NCBI GenBank assembly: GCA_905370255.1
Contig: CAJPKC010000122.1
Coordinates: 1 to 5,011, forward strand
Reading direction: 5' to 3'
Length of the DNA stretch: 5,011 nt
Source: Streptococcus oralis
GTDB lineage: Bacteria; Bacillota; Bacilli; Lactobacillales; Streptococcaceae
In this document: one piece after another, positions 1 through 5,011 of the stretch
How positions within the stretch are numbered: position 1 is the first letter of the stretch
Layout of the letters: every line of letters starts with the position of its first letter
Position numbers and translations under genes: made by a program
Notes under the pieces: generated by a model
What the model was told of the DNA's origin: nothing
The model's input: the letters and a program-made list of their open reading frames with translations, nothing else
Database searches by the model: none

Positions 1-296
1 AATTAGCCATGGTCTTTGATCTCAAGGACCGCTCAGCGCAATTTCACACAACCTTGGTCGTGGCTAGTCCAGGTAAGGAAAGCTTGGTTGTCGAAGCTGA
101 CTGGCCAGGCTACATTAACTTTGAACCTAAGGGTGAAAATGGTTTTGGTTATGATCCGCTCTTCTTAGTAGGAGAAACTGGTAAATCATCAGCCGAATTA
201 ACCCTTGAAGAAAAAAATAGTCAATCCCACCGTGCCTTAGCCGTTAAGAAACTTTTGGAGGTATTTCCATCATGGCAAAGCAAACCATCATTGTAA
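1..296 (+). CDS. rdgB: Non-canonical purine NTP pyrophosphatase (RdgB/HAM1 family), C-terminal part
   Basis: This is the 3' end of a gene entering from the left edge; the frame is open from base 3 to the TAA at 294-296, about 97 codons. Family role: a cytoplasmic homodimer that hydrolyses dITP, XTP and dHapTP to monophosphates plus pyrophosphate, keeping deaminated purines out of DNA and RNA. Two C-terminal signatures are visible. [11 protein letters not shown], with GFGYDP encoded at 141-158, is the base-recognition loop. The stretch [17 protein letters not shown] ends in the Ser-His-Arg triad at 225-233, typical of the ITPase substrate-binding end. The ATG at 9 is internal: the residues before it (Leu-Ala) continue the frame, and over half of a normal protein of about 200 residues is missing. 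From memory, the pneumococcal homologue is longer (about 320 residues), which cannot be tested here. The last 25 nt overlap the next gene, which has its SD inside this one. Family call is firm. Confidence 0.93.
   Translation, partial: LAMVFDLKDRSAQFHTTLVVASPGKESLVVEADWPGYINFEPKGENGFGYDPLFLVGETGKSSAELTLEEKNSQSHRALAVKKLLEVFPSWQSKPSL
257..262 (+). promoter_or_regulatory. Ribosome binding site for the YfcE-like gene, inside rdgB
   Basis: GGAGGT lies 9 nt before the ATG at 272 and is a near-perfect match to the anti-Shine-Dalgarno sequence. It is embedded in the rdgB coding region, and it supports 272 as the true start although this overlaps rdgB by 25 nt. Confidence 0.75.
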
Positions 297-793
297 TGAG
301 TGACTCCCATGGAGATAGCTTGATTGTAGAAGAAATACGTGATCGCTATCTTGGGAAAGTTGATGCCATTTTTCACGATGGTGACTCGGAGCTTCGCCCA
401 GATTCACCACTCTGGGAAGGAATTCAGGTAGTTAGAGGGAACATGGATTTCTATTCAGATTATCCAGAACGCTTAGTGACTCAACTGGGTCCTACCAAGA
501 TTATCCAGACTCACGGACACTTATTTGACATTAACTTCAATTTCCAAAAACTAGATTTCTGGGCCCAAGAGGAAGATGCTGATATCTGTCTCTATGGTCA
601 CTTGCATGTGCCAAATGCTTGGATGGAAGGGAAGACCCTCTTTCTAAATCCAGGTTCTATCAGCCAACCACGTGGAACCATCAGAGAATGTCTCTACGCT
701 CGTGTGGAAATTGATGACAGCTATTTCAAAGTGGACTTTTTGACACGTAATCATGTGGTTTATCCTGGCTTATCCAAGGAGTTTGCTCGATGA
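272..793 (+). CDS. YfcE/MJ0936-type metallophosphoesterase
   Basis: A 173-residue protein that is essentially one calcineurin-like phosphoesterase domain of the small YfcE/MJ0936 (Metallophos_2) group; family members are cytoplasmic, metal-dependent phosphodiesterases tested mostly on artificial substrates, and the natural substrate is generally unknown. The metal-binding blocks appear in order: SDSHGD (D11, H13), FHDGDSE (D36, D38), VRGNMD (N57), the THGH block (H81) and YGHLHVPN (H110, H112), followed by the conserved LNPGSIS at 125-131. All expected ligands are present, so an active di-metal enzyme is likely. There is no signal peptide or membrane segment. The start at 272 is supported by GGAGGT 9 nt upstream and by the normal family length. 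It overlaps rdgB by 25 nt and the next gene by ATGA (790-793), so translation is probably coupled. It resembles the YsnB-type neighbour of rdgB in other Firmicutes. The domain call is very secure; the physiological role is open. Confidence 0.93.
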   Translation: MAKQTIIVMSDSHGDSLIVEEIRDRYLGKVDAIFHDGDSELRPDSPLWEGIQVVRGNMDFYSDYPERLVTQLGPTKIIQTHGHLFDINFNFQKLDFWAQEEDADICLYGHLHVPNAWMEGKTLFLNPGSISQPRGTIRECLYARVEIDDSYFKVDFLTRNHVVYPGLSKEFAR

Positions 794-1251
794 TTGCCAA
801 AGAATTTGAACTCTTTTTGCTGGAGCAAGAGGAAACCTTTTTGACTCCTGCTGAAAATTTGGCTGTGCTCATTGATACTCACAATGCAGATCATGCAATT
901 CTCCTCCTTAGCCAGATGACATATACCAGAGTACCAGTCGTGACTGCTGAGAAAAAATTTGTTGGAACCATTGGGCTTAGAGATATTTTTGCATATCAAA
1001 TGGAGCAGGGTTTGAGTCAGGAAATCATGGCGGATATGGATATTGTTCACATGACAAAGAAGGATGTCGCGGTAGTTAATCCAGACTATACATTGACGGA
1101 TGTTTTACATAAGCTAGTGGATGAGTCTTTCCTGCCAGTTGTTGATAAGGATGGAATTTTCCAAGGGATTATTACACGGAAATCAATCCTTAAGGCTGTC
1201 AATGCCCTTCTGCATGATTTTAGTAAGGAATATGAGATTCGAAGCAAATGA
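790..1251 (+). CDS. cbpB: CBS-domain protein, DarB/CbpB (YkuL) family, likely c-di-AMP sensor
   Basis: A 153-residue cytoplasmic protein made of a tandem CBS pair (Bateman module) and little else. CBS1 spans about residues 18-75 (YTRVPVV at 45-51, FVGTIG at 57-62) and CBS2 about 84-140 (FLPVV at 114-118, GIITRKSIL at 126-134). Length and layout match Bacillus subtilis DarB (YkuL) and Listeria CbpB, which bind cyclic di-AMP; when free of the nucleotide they bind the (p)ppGpp synthetase Rel, and DarB also binds pyruvate carboxylase. Transfer of that role to this protein is inference from homology. The ATG at 790 overlaps the previous stop as ATGA, with AAGGAG at 776-781 eight nt upstream supporting the start. 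The 3' end overlaps the XerD-like gene, again as ATGA. There is no enzymatic domain, so a regulatory or adaptor role is more likely than catalysis. An adenosine-nucleotide-binding CBS protein with another ligand remains possible. Confidence 0.87.
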   Translation: MIAKEFELFLLEQEETFLTPAENLAVLIDTHNADHAILLLSQMTYTRVPVVTAEKKFVGTIGLRDIFAYQMEQGLSQEIMADMDIVHMTKKDVAVVNPDYTLTDVLHKLVDESFLPVVDKDGIFQGIITRKSILKAVNALLHDFSKEYEIRSK

Positions 1252-1982
1252 GAGAATGGATTTCAGTATTTTTAGAAGAAAAACAAAATCTATCTAGTAA
1301 TTCTAAACAGTCTTATAAGTATGACTTGGAGCAGTTTTTAGATCTTATTGGAGAACGAATTTCTGAGACAAGTTTAAAAATCTACCAAGCTCAACTATCA
1401 AATTTTAAAATGAGTGCCCAAAAGCGTAAAGTTTCTGCTTGTAATCAATTTCTTTACTTTTTATACCAGAAAGGAAAGATTGGCACCTTTTATCGTTTGG
1501 AATTGCCGAAACAGGCTGAGAAAAAACAAGTCAAGTCAGAGCTTTTAGACTTGAGTTCTTTCTGGCAAGAAAGTACCTATCCAGAAGGGCGTTTAATAGC
1601 CTTATTGATAGTTGAATTGGGCCTCTTGCCTAGTGAAATTCTAGCCATAAAAATAAGTGATGTGAATCTAGATTTTCAAGTGTTGAGAATCAATAAAGCT
1701 TCTCAACAAAGAATCTTGAGTCTTCCCACAAAATTACTTGCAGAGTTAGAACCCTTGATGGGACAGACCTACATCTTTGAAAAAACTGGTAAGCCCTACT
1801 CTCGTCAATGGGCCTTTCGTCAGTTAGAATCCTTTCTAAAGGAAAAAGGTTTTGCAGATTTATCGGCTCAAGGATTGAGAGAACAGTTTATACTGAGACG
1901 AATTGAAGAAAAGGTTGACTTGTACGAAATCGCTAAAAAGTTAGGATTAAAAACAGTCATGACCTTAGAAAAATATAGATAA
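1248..1982 (+). CDS. xerDL: XerD-like tyrosine recombinase homologue with degraded active site
   Basis: A 244-residue protein with the two-part Xer layout: an N-terminal core-binding (SAM-like) domain at about residues 1-85 and a C-terminal catalytic-type domain at about 110-244. The catalytic set R-K-HxxR-H/W-Y is only partly kept. The box I motif usually read TGLRxSE is LGLLPSE, so Arg becomes Leu127. The beta-hairpin Lys is probably K150. HxLRH becomes QGLRE (Q208, R211, E212). The LGH histidine is Leu234. The nucleophile-position Tyr243 is the penultimate residue. Cleavage and rejoining are therefore unlikely. It matches the streptococcal XerD-like family next to scpA; streptococci use XerS at difSL elsewhere for dimer resolution, and as I recall XerD-like is annotated as not catalysing that reaction. 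A structural DNA-binding role near ScpAB is inference. The start overlaps the CBS gene stop (ATGA); the nearest AAGGA (1225-1229) is about 18 nt away, so coupled reinitiation is likely. The first 180 or so bases are notably AT-rich (about 29% GC by hand count). Confidence 0.9.
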   Translation: MREWISVFLEEKQNLSSNSKQSYKYDLEQFLDLIGERISETSLKIYQAQLSNFKMSAQKRKVSACNQFLYFLYQKGKIGTFYRLELPKQAEKKQVKSELLDLSSFWQESTYPEGRLIALLIVELGLLPSEILAIKISDVNLDFQVLRINKASQQRILSLPTKLLAELEPLMGQTYIFEKTGKPYSRQWAFRQLESFLKEKGFADLSAQGLREQFILRRIEEKVDLYEIAKKLGLKTVMTLEKYR

Positions 1983-2716
1983 TGGATATTAAATTAAAAG
2001 ATTTTGAAGGGCCTTTGGACTTGCTCTTACACTTGGTTTCAAAGTATCAGATGGATATCTATGATGTACCGATTACAGAAGTTATTGAGCAGTATCTAGC
2101 CTACATATCAACCTTACAAGCCATGCGTTTAGAAGTGGCAGGAGAGTATATGGTGATGGCTAGCCAACTGATGCTGATTAAGAGTCGCAAGCTCTTGCCA
2201 AAGGTTGCAGAAGTGACGGATTTAGAGGATGACCTAGAGCAGGATCTCCTTTCTCAAATCGAAGAATACCGTAAGTTTAAACTTTTGGGAGAGCAGTTGG
2301 AAGTGAAGCATCAAGAACGAGCTCGATATTACTCAAAAGCGCCGACAGAGTTGATTTATGAGGATGCTGAACTTGTGCATGATAAGACGACGATTGATCT
2401 TTTCTTAGCCTTTTCAACCTTACTGACCAAGAAAAAGGAAGAATTCTCGAAAAGTCACACAACAATCTTACGAGATGAGTATAAGATTGAGGATATGATG
2501 GTTATCGTCCGAGAAGCCTTGGTTGAAGGTCAACAATTATGCTTGCAGGATTTGTTTAAAGAAACCAAGGATTTGCAAGAGGTTATTACACTCTTTTTAG
2601 CTACCCTGGAGTTGATTAAAACCCAAGAAATTCTCTTGATTCAAAAAGAGAGTTTTGGAGATATCTATCTCATGAAAAAGAATGAGGAAAATCAAGTAGA
2701 GCAAAGTCAGGCTTGA
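1982..2716 (+). CDS. scpA: Segregation and condensation protein A (SMC kleisin)
   Basis: ScpA is the kleisin subunit of the bacterial SMC-ScpAB condensin, bridging the head of one SMC to the neck of the other and holding a ScpB dimer; it acts on the nucleoid in origin segregation and chromosome compaction. The 244-residue length is standard. The N-terminal signature [12 protein letters not shown] is at residues 8-19, followed by an SMC-neck-binding helical region (about 20-75), an acidic linker (about 78-90, [13 protein letters not shown]), a central segment contacting ScpB, and the C-terminal winged helix that meets the SMC head (about 165-235, including [14 protein letters not shown]). A short charged tail ends the protein. 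The ATG shares one base with the upstream stop (TAATG, 1980-1984) and no clear SD precedes it, so translation probably depends on reinitiation after the XerD-like gene. scpB follows 12 nt downstream. smc itself is not in the window. Identification is secure. Confidence 0.97.
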   Translation: MDIKLKDFEGPLDLLLHLVSKYQMDIYDVPITEVIEQYLAYISTLQAMRLEVAGEYMVMASQLMLIKSRKLLPKVAEVTDLEDDLEQDLLSQIEEYRKFKLLGEQLEVKHQERARYYSKAPTELIYEDAELVHDKTTIDLFLAFSTLLTKKKEEFSKSHTTILRDEYKIEDMMVIVREALVEGQQLCLQDLFKETKDLQEVITLFLATLELIKTQEILLIQKESFGDIYLMKKNEENQVEQSQA

Positions 2717-2720
2717 TAGA

Positions 2721-2727
2721 GAGGAAG
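2721..2727 (+). promoter_or_regulatory. Ribosome binding site for scpB
   Basis: A purine-rich GAGGAAG fills most of the 12-nt gap between scpA and scpB. Its AGGA core sits only a few nt before the ATG at 2729, which is close but workable. It shows that scpB has its own initiation signal, unlike scpA. Confidence 0.55.
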
Positions 2728-2728
2728 T

Positions 2729-3298
2729 ATGAGTACTTTAGCAAAAATAGAAGCGCTCCTGTTTGTAGCGGGGGAGGATGGCATTAGAGTCCGCCAGCTG
2801 GCGGAGGTTCTATCGCTTCCACCGACTGGGATTCAGCAAAGCTTAGAAAAGTTAGCCCACAAGTATGAAAAAGACCAGGATTCTAGTCTAGATTTGATTG
2901 AGACAGGTGGTGCTTATAGATTGGTGACGAAGGCTCAATTTGCGGGTGTTTTGAAGGAATATTCTAAGGCGCCCATCAACCAGAGTCTATCTCGGGCCGC
3001 CCTTGAAACCTTGTCCATCATTGCTTATAAGCAACCTATCACACGTATAGAAATCGATGCTATTCGTGGGGTTAATTCGAGTGGAGCCTTAGCTAAGTTA
3101 CAGGCCTTCGATTTGATACGAGAAGATGGAAAGAAAGAAGTTCTTGGACGACCTAATCTCTATGTAACGACGGATTATTTTCTAGATTACATGGGTATTA
3201 ACCATTTGGAAGAATTGCCTGTGATTGACGAGCTTGACATTCAAGCACAAGAAAGCCAATTATTTGGTGAAAGGATAGAAGAAGATGAGAATCAATAA
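2729..3298 (+). CDS. scpB: Segregation and condensation protein B (SMC partner)
   Basis: ScpB forms a homodimer that wraps the central part of ScpA and modulates SMC ATPase activity and loading. The 189-residue protein shows the expected two winged-helix domains: the first at about residues 1-75, beginning [13 protein letters not shown], the second at about 85-160. Family hallmarks in the second domain are [20 protein letters not shown] (91-110), the [10 protein letters not shown] block (112-121) and [10 protein letters not shown] (139-148). The C-terminal tail of about 30 residues is acidic (ERIEEDENQ at the end) and probably disordered. The start at 2729 is supported by the adjacent GAGGAAG and by family alignment from the first helix. 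The last 14 nt overlap rluB, whose SD lies inside scpB. Co-transcription with scpA is near certain given the 12-nt gap. No missing residues or frame problems are seen. Confidence 0.97.
   Translation: MSTLAKIEALLFVAGEDGIRVRQLAEVLSLPPTGIQQSLEKLAHKYEKDQDSSLDLIETGGAYRLVTKAQFAGVLKEYSKAPINQSLSRAALETLSIIAYKQPITRIEIDAIRGVNSSGALAKLQAFDLIREDGKKEVLGRPNLYVTTDYFLDYMGINHLEELPVIDELDIQAQESQLFGERIEEDENQ
3269..3275 (+). promoter_or_regulatory. Ribosome binding site for rluB, inside scpB
   Basis: GAAAGGA ends 9 nt before the ATG at 3285 and fixes that start, although it creates a 14-nt overlap with scpB. Confidence 0.6.
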
Positions 3299-4010
3299 AT
3301 ATATTGCCCACGCAGGTGTGGCCAGTAGGAGAAAAGCAGAAGAGTTGATCAAGCAAGGCTTGGTGACGGTTAACGGTCAAGTCGTGCGTGAACTAGCAAC
3401 GACCATCAAGTCAGGCGACAAGGTCGAAGTTGAAGGTCAACCAATCTATAACGAAGAAAAAGTCTACTATCTGCTTAACAAACCGCGCGGTGTGATTTCT
3501 AGCGTGACAGATGACAAGGGCCGCAAGACAGTTGTCGATCTTTTGCCCAATGTGAAAGAGCGCATCTATCCTGTGGGGCGCTTGGACTGGGATACGTCTG
3601 GAGTCTTGATTTTGACCAATGATGGGGACTTTACAGATGAGATGATTCACCCTCGTAATGAGATTGACAAGGTCTATGTTGCGCGTGTGAAAGGGATTGC
3701 CAACAAAGAAAATCTTCGTCCCTTGACTCGTGGTCTTGAGATTGATGGTAAGAAAACGAAGCCAGCGGTTTATGAGATTCTTAAAGTAGATCCTGTTAAA
3801 AACCGTTCTGTTGTACAGTTGACCATCCATGAAGGGCGTAACCACCAGGTTAAAAAGATGTTTGAAGCAGTTGGGCTTCAAGTGGATAAGTTGTCTCGGA
3901 CACGTTTTGGACACTTAGACTTGACGGGTCTTCGTCCAGGAGAATCCCGTCGTCTCAATAAAAAGGAAATTAGCCAACTACACACCATGGCTGTAACAAC
4001 TAATAAATAA
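3285..4010 (+). CDS. rluB: 23S rRNA pseudouridine synthase, RluB/RsuA family
   Basis: This cytoplasmic enzyme isomerises specific uridines to pseudouridine in ribosomal RNA; by family, RluB acts on 23S rRNA (U2605 in E. coli numbering), and the exact target here is inferred. The 241-residue protein starts with an S4 RNA-binding domain (about 1-48: [20 protein letters not shown], then LVTVNGQVV). The catalytic domain (about 60-230) contains the strand [12 protein letters not shown] (63-74), the catalytic loop [17 protein letters not shown] (98-114) with the nucleophilic Asp at D101, and the late motif [10 protein letters not shown] (183-192) with the conserved Arg185. The RLD-x2-TSG form with an S4 domain is typical of RsuA/RluB/RluE/RluF enzymes, and the position next to scpB favours RluB over RsuA. 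The start is set by GAAAGGA nine nt upstream. It overlaps scpB by 14 nt and yidD by one base (TAATG). Its middle is GC-richer than the XerD-like gene (about 50% over 3481-3660). Confidence 0.94.
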   Translation: MRINKYIAHAGVASRRKAEELIKQGLVTVNGQVVRELATTIKSGDKVEVEGQPIYNEEKVYYLLNKPRGVISSVTDDKGRKTVVDLLPNVKERIYPVGRLDWDTSGVLILTNDGDFTDEMIHPRNEIDKVYVARVKGIANKENLRPLTRGLEIDGKKTKPAVYEILKVDPVKNRSVVQLTIHEGRNHQVKKMFEAVGLQVDKLSRTRFGHLDLTGLRPGESRRLNKKEISQLHTMAVTTNK

Positions 4011-4246
4011 TGAAACGAATTTTAATTGCGCCTGTGCGCTTTTACCAACGCTTTATATCCCCTGCATTCCCACCTTCTTGTAGATTTGAGCCTACTTGTT
4101 CAAACTACATGATTCAGGCTATTGAAAAGCATGGATTTAAGGGGGTTCTGATGGGATTGGCACGGATATTACGATGTCATCCTTGGTCTGAAATAGGTAA
4201 GGACCCCGTACCAGATCACTTTTCTTTAAAGAGAAATTCAAAATAA
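4010..4246 (+). CDS. yidD: Membrane protein insertion efficiency factor YidD
   Basis: A 78-residue protein of the YidD (DUF37/haemolytic) family, which associates with the inner face of the membrane and aids YidC/Sec-dependent insertion in E. coli; the role in Gram-positives is inferred. An N-terminal amphipathic, basic stretch ([18 protein letters not shown]) is the likely membrane-association helix. The family core follows: [13 protein letters not shown] (21-33) with C24 and C30, then [23 protein letters not shown] (37-59) with C56, then GKDPVPDHF (63-71). All three conserved cysteines and the length (family roughly 70-100) are normal. The ATG shares one base with the rluB stop (TAATG, 4008-4012) and lacks an obvious SD, so translation is probably coupled to rluB. 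The stop codon overlaps the base of the terminator hairpin, making this the last gene of the operon. Confidence 0.95.
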   Translation: MKRILIAPVRFYQRFISPAFPPSCRFEPTCSNYMIQAIEKHGFKGVLMGLARILRCHPWSEIGKDPVPDHFSLKRNSK

Positions 4247-4273
4247 AAAGAATCACGACTGTGATTCTTTTTT
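4245..4273 (+). terminator. Rho-independent terminator closing the rdgB-yidD operon
   Basis: A perfect 12-bp inverted repeat (4245-4256 with 4261-4272) encloses a GACT loop; the core GAATCAC/GTGATTC stem is flanked by an A run on the left and a T6 run (4268-4273) on the right. The left A run begins within the yidD stop codon (4244-4246). Because both flanks are A/T runs, the hairpin could also terminate transcription on the opposite strand. Confidence 0.92.
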
Positions 4274-4280
4274 GGTGTAG

Positions 4281-4290
4281 ATAGATCTAT
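4281..4290. repeat. 10-bp perfect palindrome upstream of the pepA promoter
   Basis: ATAGATCTAT is its own reverse complement, and a further AGAT follows at 4291-4294. It lies between the terminator and the pepA promoter, about 40 bp ahead of the -10 box. It could be an operator half or chance in AT-rich sequence; I recognise no known regulator site. Confidence 0.3.
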
Positions 4291-4327
4291 AGATTGATGA
4301 TTTTCGCTACCCTTCTCCTATAAAAAG

Positions 4328-4336
4328 TGGTAAAAT
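4328..4336 (+). promoter_or_regulatory. Extended -10 promoter for pepA
   Basis: TGGTAAAAT contains the TGn extension followed by the -10 hexamer TAAAAT (4331-4336), 24 nt before the pepA ATG, so the 5' leader would be short (under 20 nt). No good -35 box lies at 16-18 bp spacing, which is usual for extended -10 promoters in streptococci. An overlapping alternative is TTGATG (4294-4299) with TATAAA (4319-4324) at a 19-bp spacer; it is weaker by spacing. Confidence 0.65.
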
Positions 4337-4349
4337 GGTTGAAAGAAAG

Positions 4350-4355
4350 AAGGGA
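4350..4355 (+). promoter_or_regulatory. Ribosome binding site for pepA
   Basis: AAGGGA in a purine-rich leader ends 5 nt before the ATG at 4361. It supports this start, which also matches the N-terminus expected for the family. Confidence 0.6.
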
Positions 4356-4360
4356 TAGAA

Positions 4361-5011
4361 ATGACAACATTATTTTCTAAAATCAAAGAAGTAACAGAAC
4401 TTTCTGCTATCTCAGGTCATGAAGCGCCTGTACGCTCTTATCTTCGTGAGAAAATAACTCCTCACGTGGATGAAGTAGTAACAGATGGCCTAGGTGGTAT
4501 TTTTGGTATCAAACATTCAGAAGTTGCGAATGCACCTCGCGTCTTGGTAGCATCTCACATGGATGAAGTTGGTTTTATGGTGAGTGAAATCAAACCAGAT
4601 GGAACCTTCCGAGTAGTTGAAATCGGTGGGTGGAATCCGATGGTTGTCAGCAGCCAACGTTTTAAACTCTTTACGCGCCAAGGACATGAAATTCCAGTAA
4701 TCTCAGGATCAGTACCTCCACATTTGACTCGTGGGACAGGCGGGCCAACCATGCCAGCTGTTTCAGATATCGTCTTTGATGGTGGTTTTGCGGATAAGGC
4801 TGAGGCTGAAAGTTTTGGTATCCGCCCAGGAGATACCATCGTTCCAGATAGTAGCGCAATCCTAACAGCTAACGAAAAAAATATCATATCAAAAGCATGG
4901 GATAACCGTTACGGAGTTCTCATGGTTAGTGAGTTGGCAGAAAACTTGTCAGGCCAAAAATTAGGAAATGAACTTTACCTTGGGGCTAACGTCCAAGAAG
5001 AAGTTGGACTT
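4361..5011 (+). CDS. pepA: Glutamyl aminopeptidase PepA (M42 family), N-terminal part
   Basis: The frame is open from the ATG to the right edge: 217 codons with no stop, about 60% of a roughly 355-residue protein. PepA is a cytoplasmic di-metal (Zn/Co) aminopeptidase that removes N-terminal Glu or Asp from peptides; M42 enzymes assemble as large tetrahedral dodecamers and feed on peptides taken up or released by proteolysis. The translation starts MTTLFSKIKEVTEL and contains the metal-ligand motif ASHMDEVGFM (64-73, with H66 and D68), GGWNP (89-93), a PA-like inserted dimerisation domain (about 75-165), then KAWDNRYG (178-185) with bridging Asp181, and finally VQEEVGL (211-217) with the catalytic and metal Glu pair E213/E214. 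Later ligands lie beyond the window. It has its own promoter after the terminator, so it is a separate transcription unit. It resembles the pneumococcal PepA closely as I recall it. The truncation is only the window edge. Confidence 0.95.
   Translation, partial: MTTLFSKIKEVTELSAISGHEAPVRSYLREKITPHVDEVVTDGLGGIFGIKHSEVANAPRVLVASHMDEVGFMVSEIKPDGTFRVVEIGGWNPMVVSSQRFKLFTRQGHEIPVISGSVPPHLTRGTGGPTMPAVSDIVFDGGFADKAEAESFGIRPGDTIVPDSSAILTANEKNIISKAWDNRYGVLMVSELAENLSGQKLGNELYLGANVQEEVGL

Noticed and set aside
9..11. ATG at 9 as the start of the first gene
   Set aside because: The frame is open to the left edge and the remaining protein would lack more than half of the RdgB domain; the Met is internal.
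760..1050. 96-codon minus-strand open frame
   Set aside because: Antisense across the yfcE-like/CBS junction with no recognisable motif; both + strand genes are well supported.
2277..2465. 62-codon minus-strand open frame inside scpA
   Set aside because: No domain or initiation signal; it is a shadow of the scpA coding region.
3198..3380. 60-codon minus-strand open frame at the scpB/rluB junction
   Set aside because: Antisense to two clear coding regions and without a recognisable product.
3411..3914. 167-codon open frame on the minus strand
   Set aside because: It lies wholly inside rluB in antisense, shows no recognisable domain and has no plausible ribosome binding context; the + strand product has all pseudouridine synthase motifs.
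4294..4324. TTGATG / TATAAA as the main pepA promoter
   Set aside because: The 19-bp spacer is long and the -35 matches only four of six positions; the TGGTAAAAT extended -10 just downstream is the better candidate.
4555..4887. 110-codon and 62-codon minus-strand open frames
   Set aside because: Both are antisense to pepA, whose + strand translation carries the M42 metal-binding motifs; the minus-strand translations show no recognisable family.
1..5011. CRISPR array, insertion sequence, BOX/RUP-type repeat, tRNA or riboswitch
   Set aside because: Only one intergenic gap exceeds 20 bp (4247-4360), and it holds just a terminator, a short palindrome and a promoter; no repeated units or transposase-like sequence were seen.

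Overview
The window looks like a core chromosomal segment of a Streptococcus, most likely of the mitis/oralis/sanguinis type. The evidence is low-GC coding sequence, AGGA/GGAGG-type ribosome binding sites, the conserved streptococcal gene order rdgB - yfcE-like - CBS protein - xerD-like - scpA - scpB - rluB - yidD, and a PepA whose residues closely resemble the pneumococcal enzyme as I remember it. I cannot fix the species from the sequence alone.

Layout: positions 1-4246 hold eight genes, all on the + strand and packed without real intergenic space. Junctions are a 25-nt overlap (rdgB/yfcE), ATGA overlaps (yfcE/CBS and CBS/xerD-like), TAATG one-base overlaps (xerD-like/scpA and rluB/yidD), a 12-nt gap (scpA/scpB) and a 14-nt overlap (scpB/rluB). 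No promoter or terminator is evident inside the block, so it reads as one transcription unit whose promoter lies upstream of the window. A strong hairpin with a T tract, starting inside the yidD stop codon, closes it. A 114-bp intergenic region then carries an extended -10 promoter, and pepA (glutamyl aminopeptidase) starts at 4361 and runs off the right edge.

Functionally the block mixes nucleotide-pool cleaning (RdgB), a small metallophosphoesterase, a DarB/CbpB-like CBS protein that may sense c-di-AMP, a tyrosine-recombinase homologue with a degraded active site (XerD-like), the kleisin and winged-helix subunits of the SMC condensin complex (ScpA, ScpB), a 23S rRNA pseudouridine synthase (RluB family) and the membrane-insertion helper YidD. 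The scpA-scpB core fits chromosome condensation and segregation; the other genes are probably there through conserved operon structure rather than a shared pathway.

I found no mobile element, CRISPR array, tRNA or rRNA, and nothing that qualifies as an undescribed system. The most interesting points are the loss of catalytic residues in the XerD-like protein, its position beside scpAB, and the direct yidD-pepA junction.
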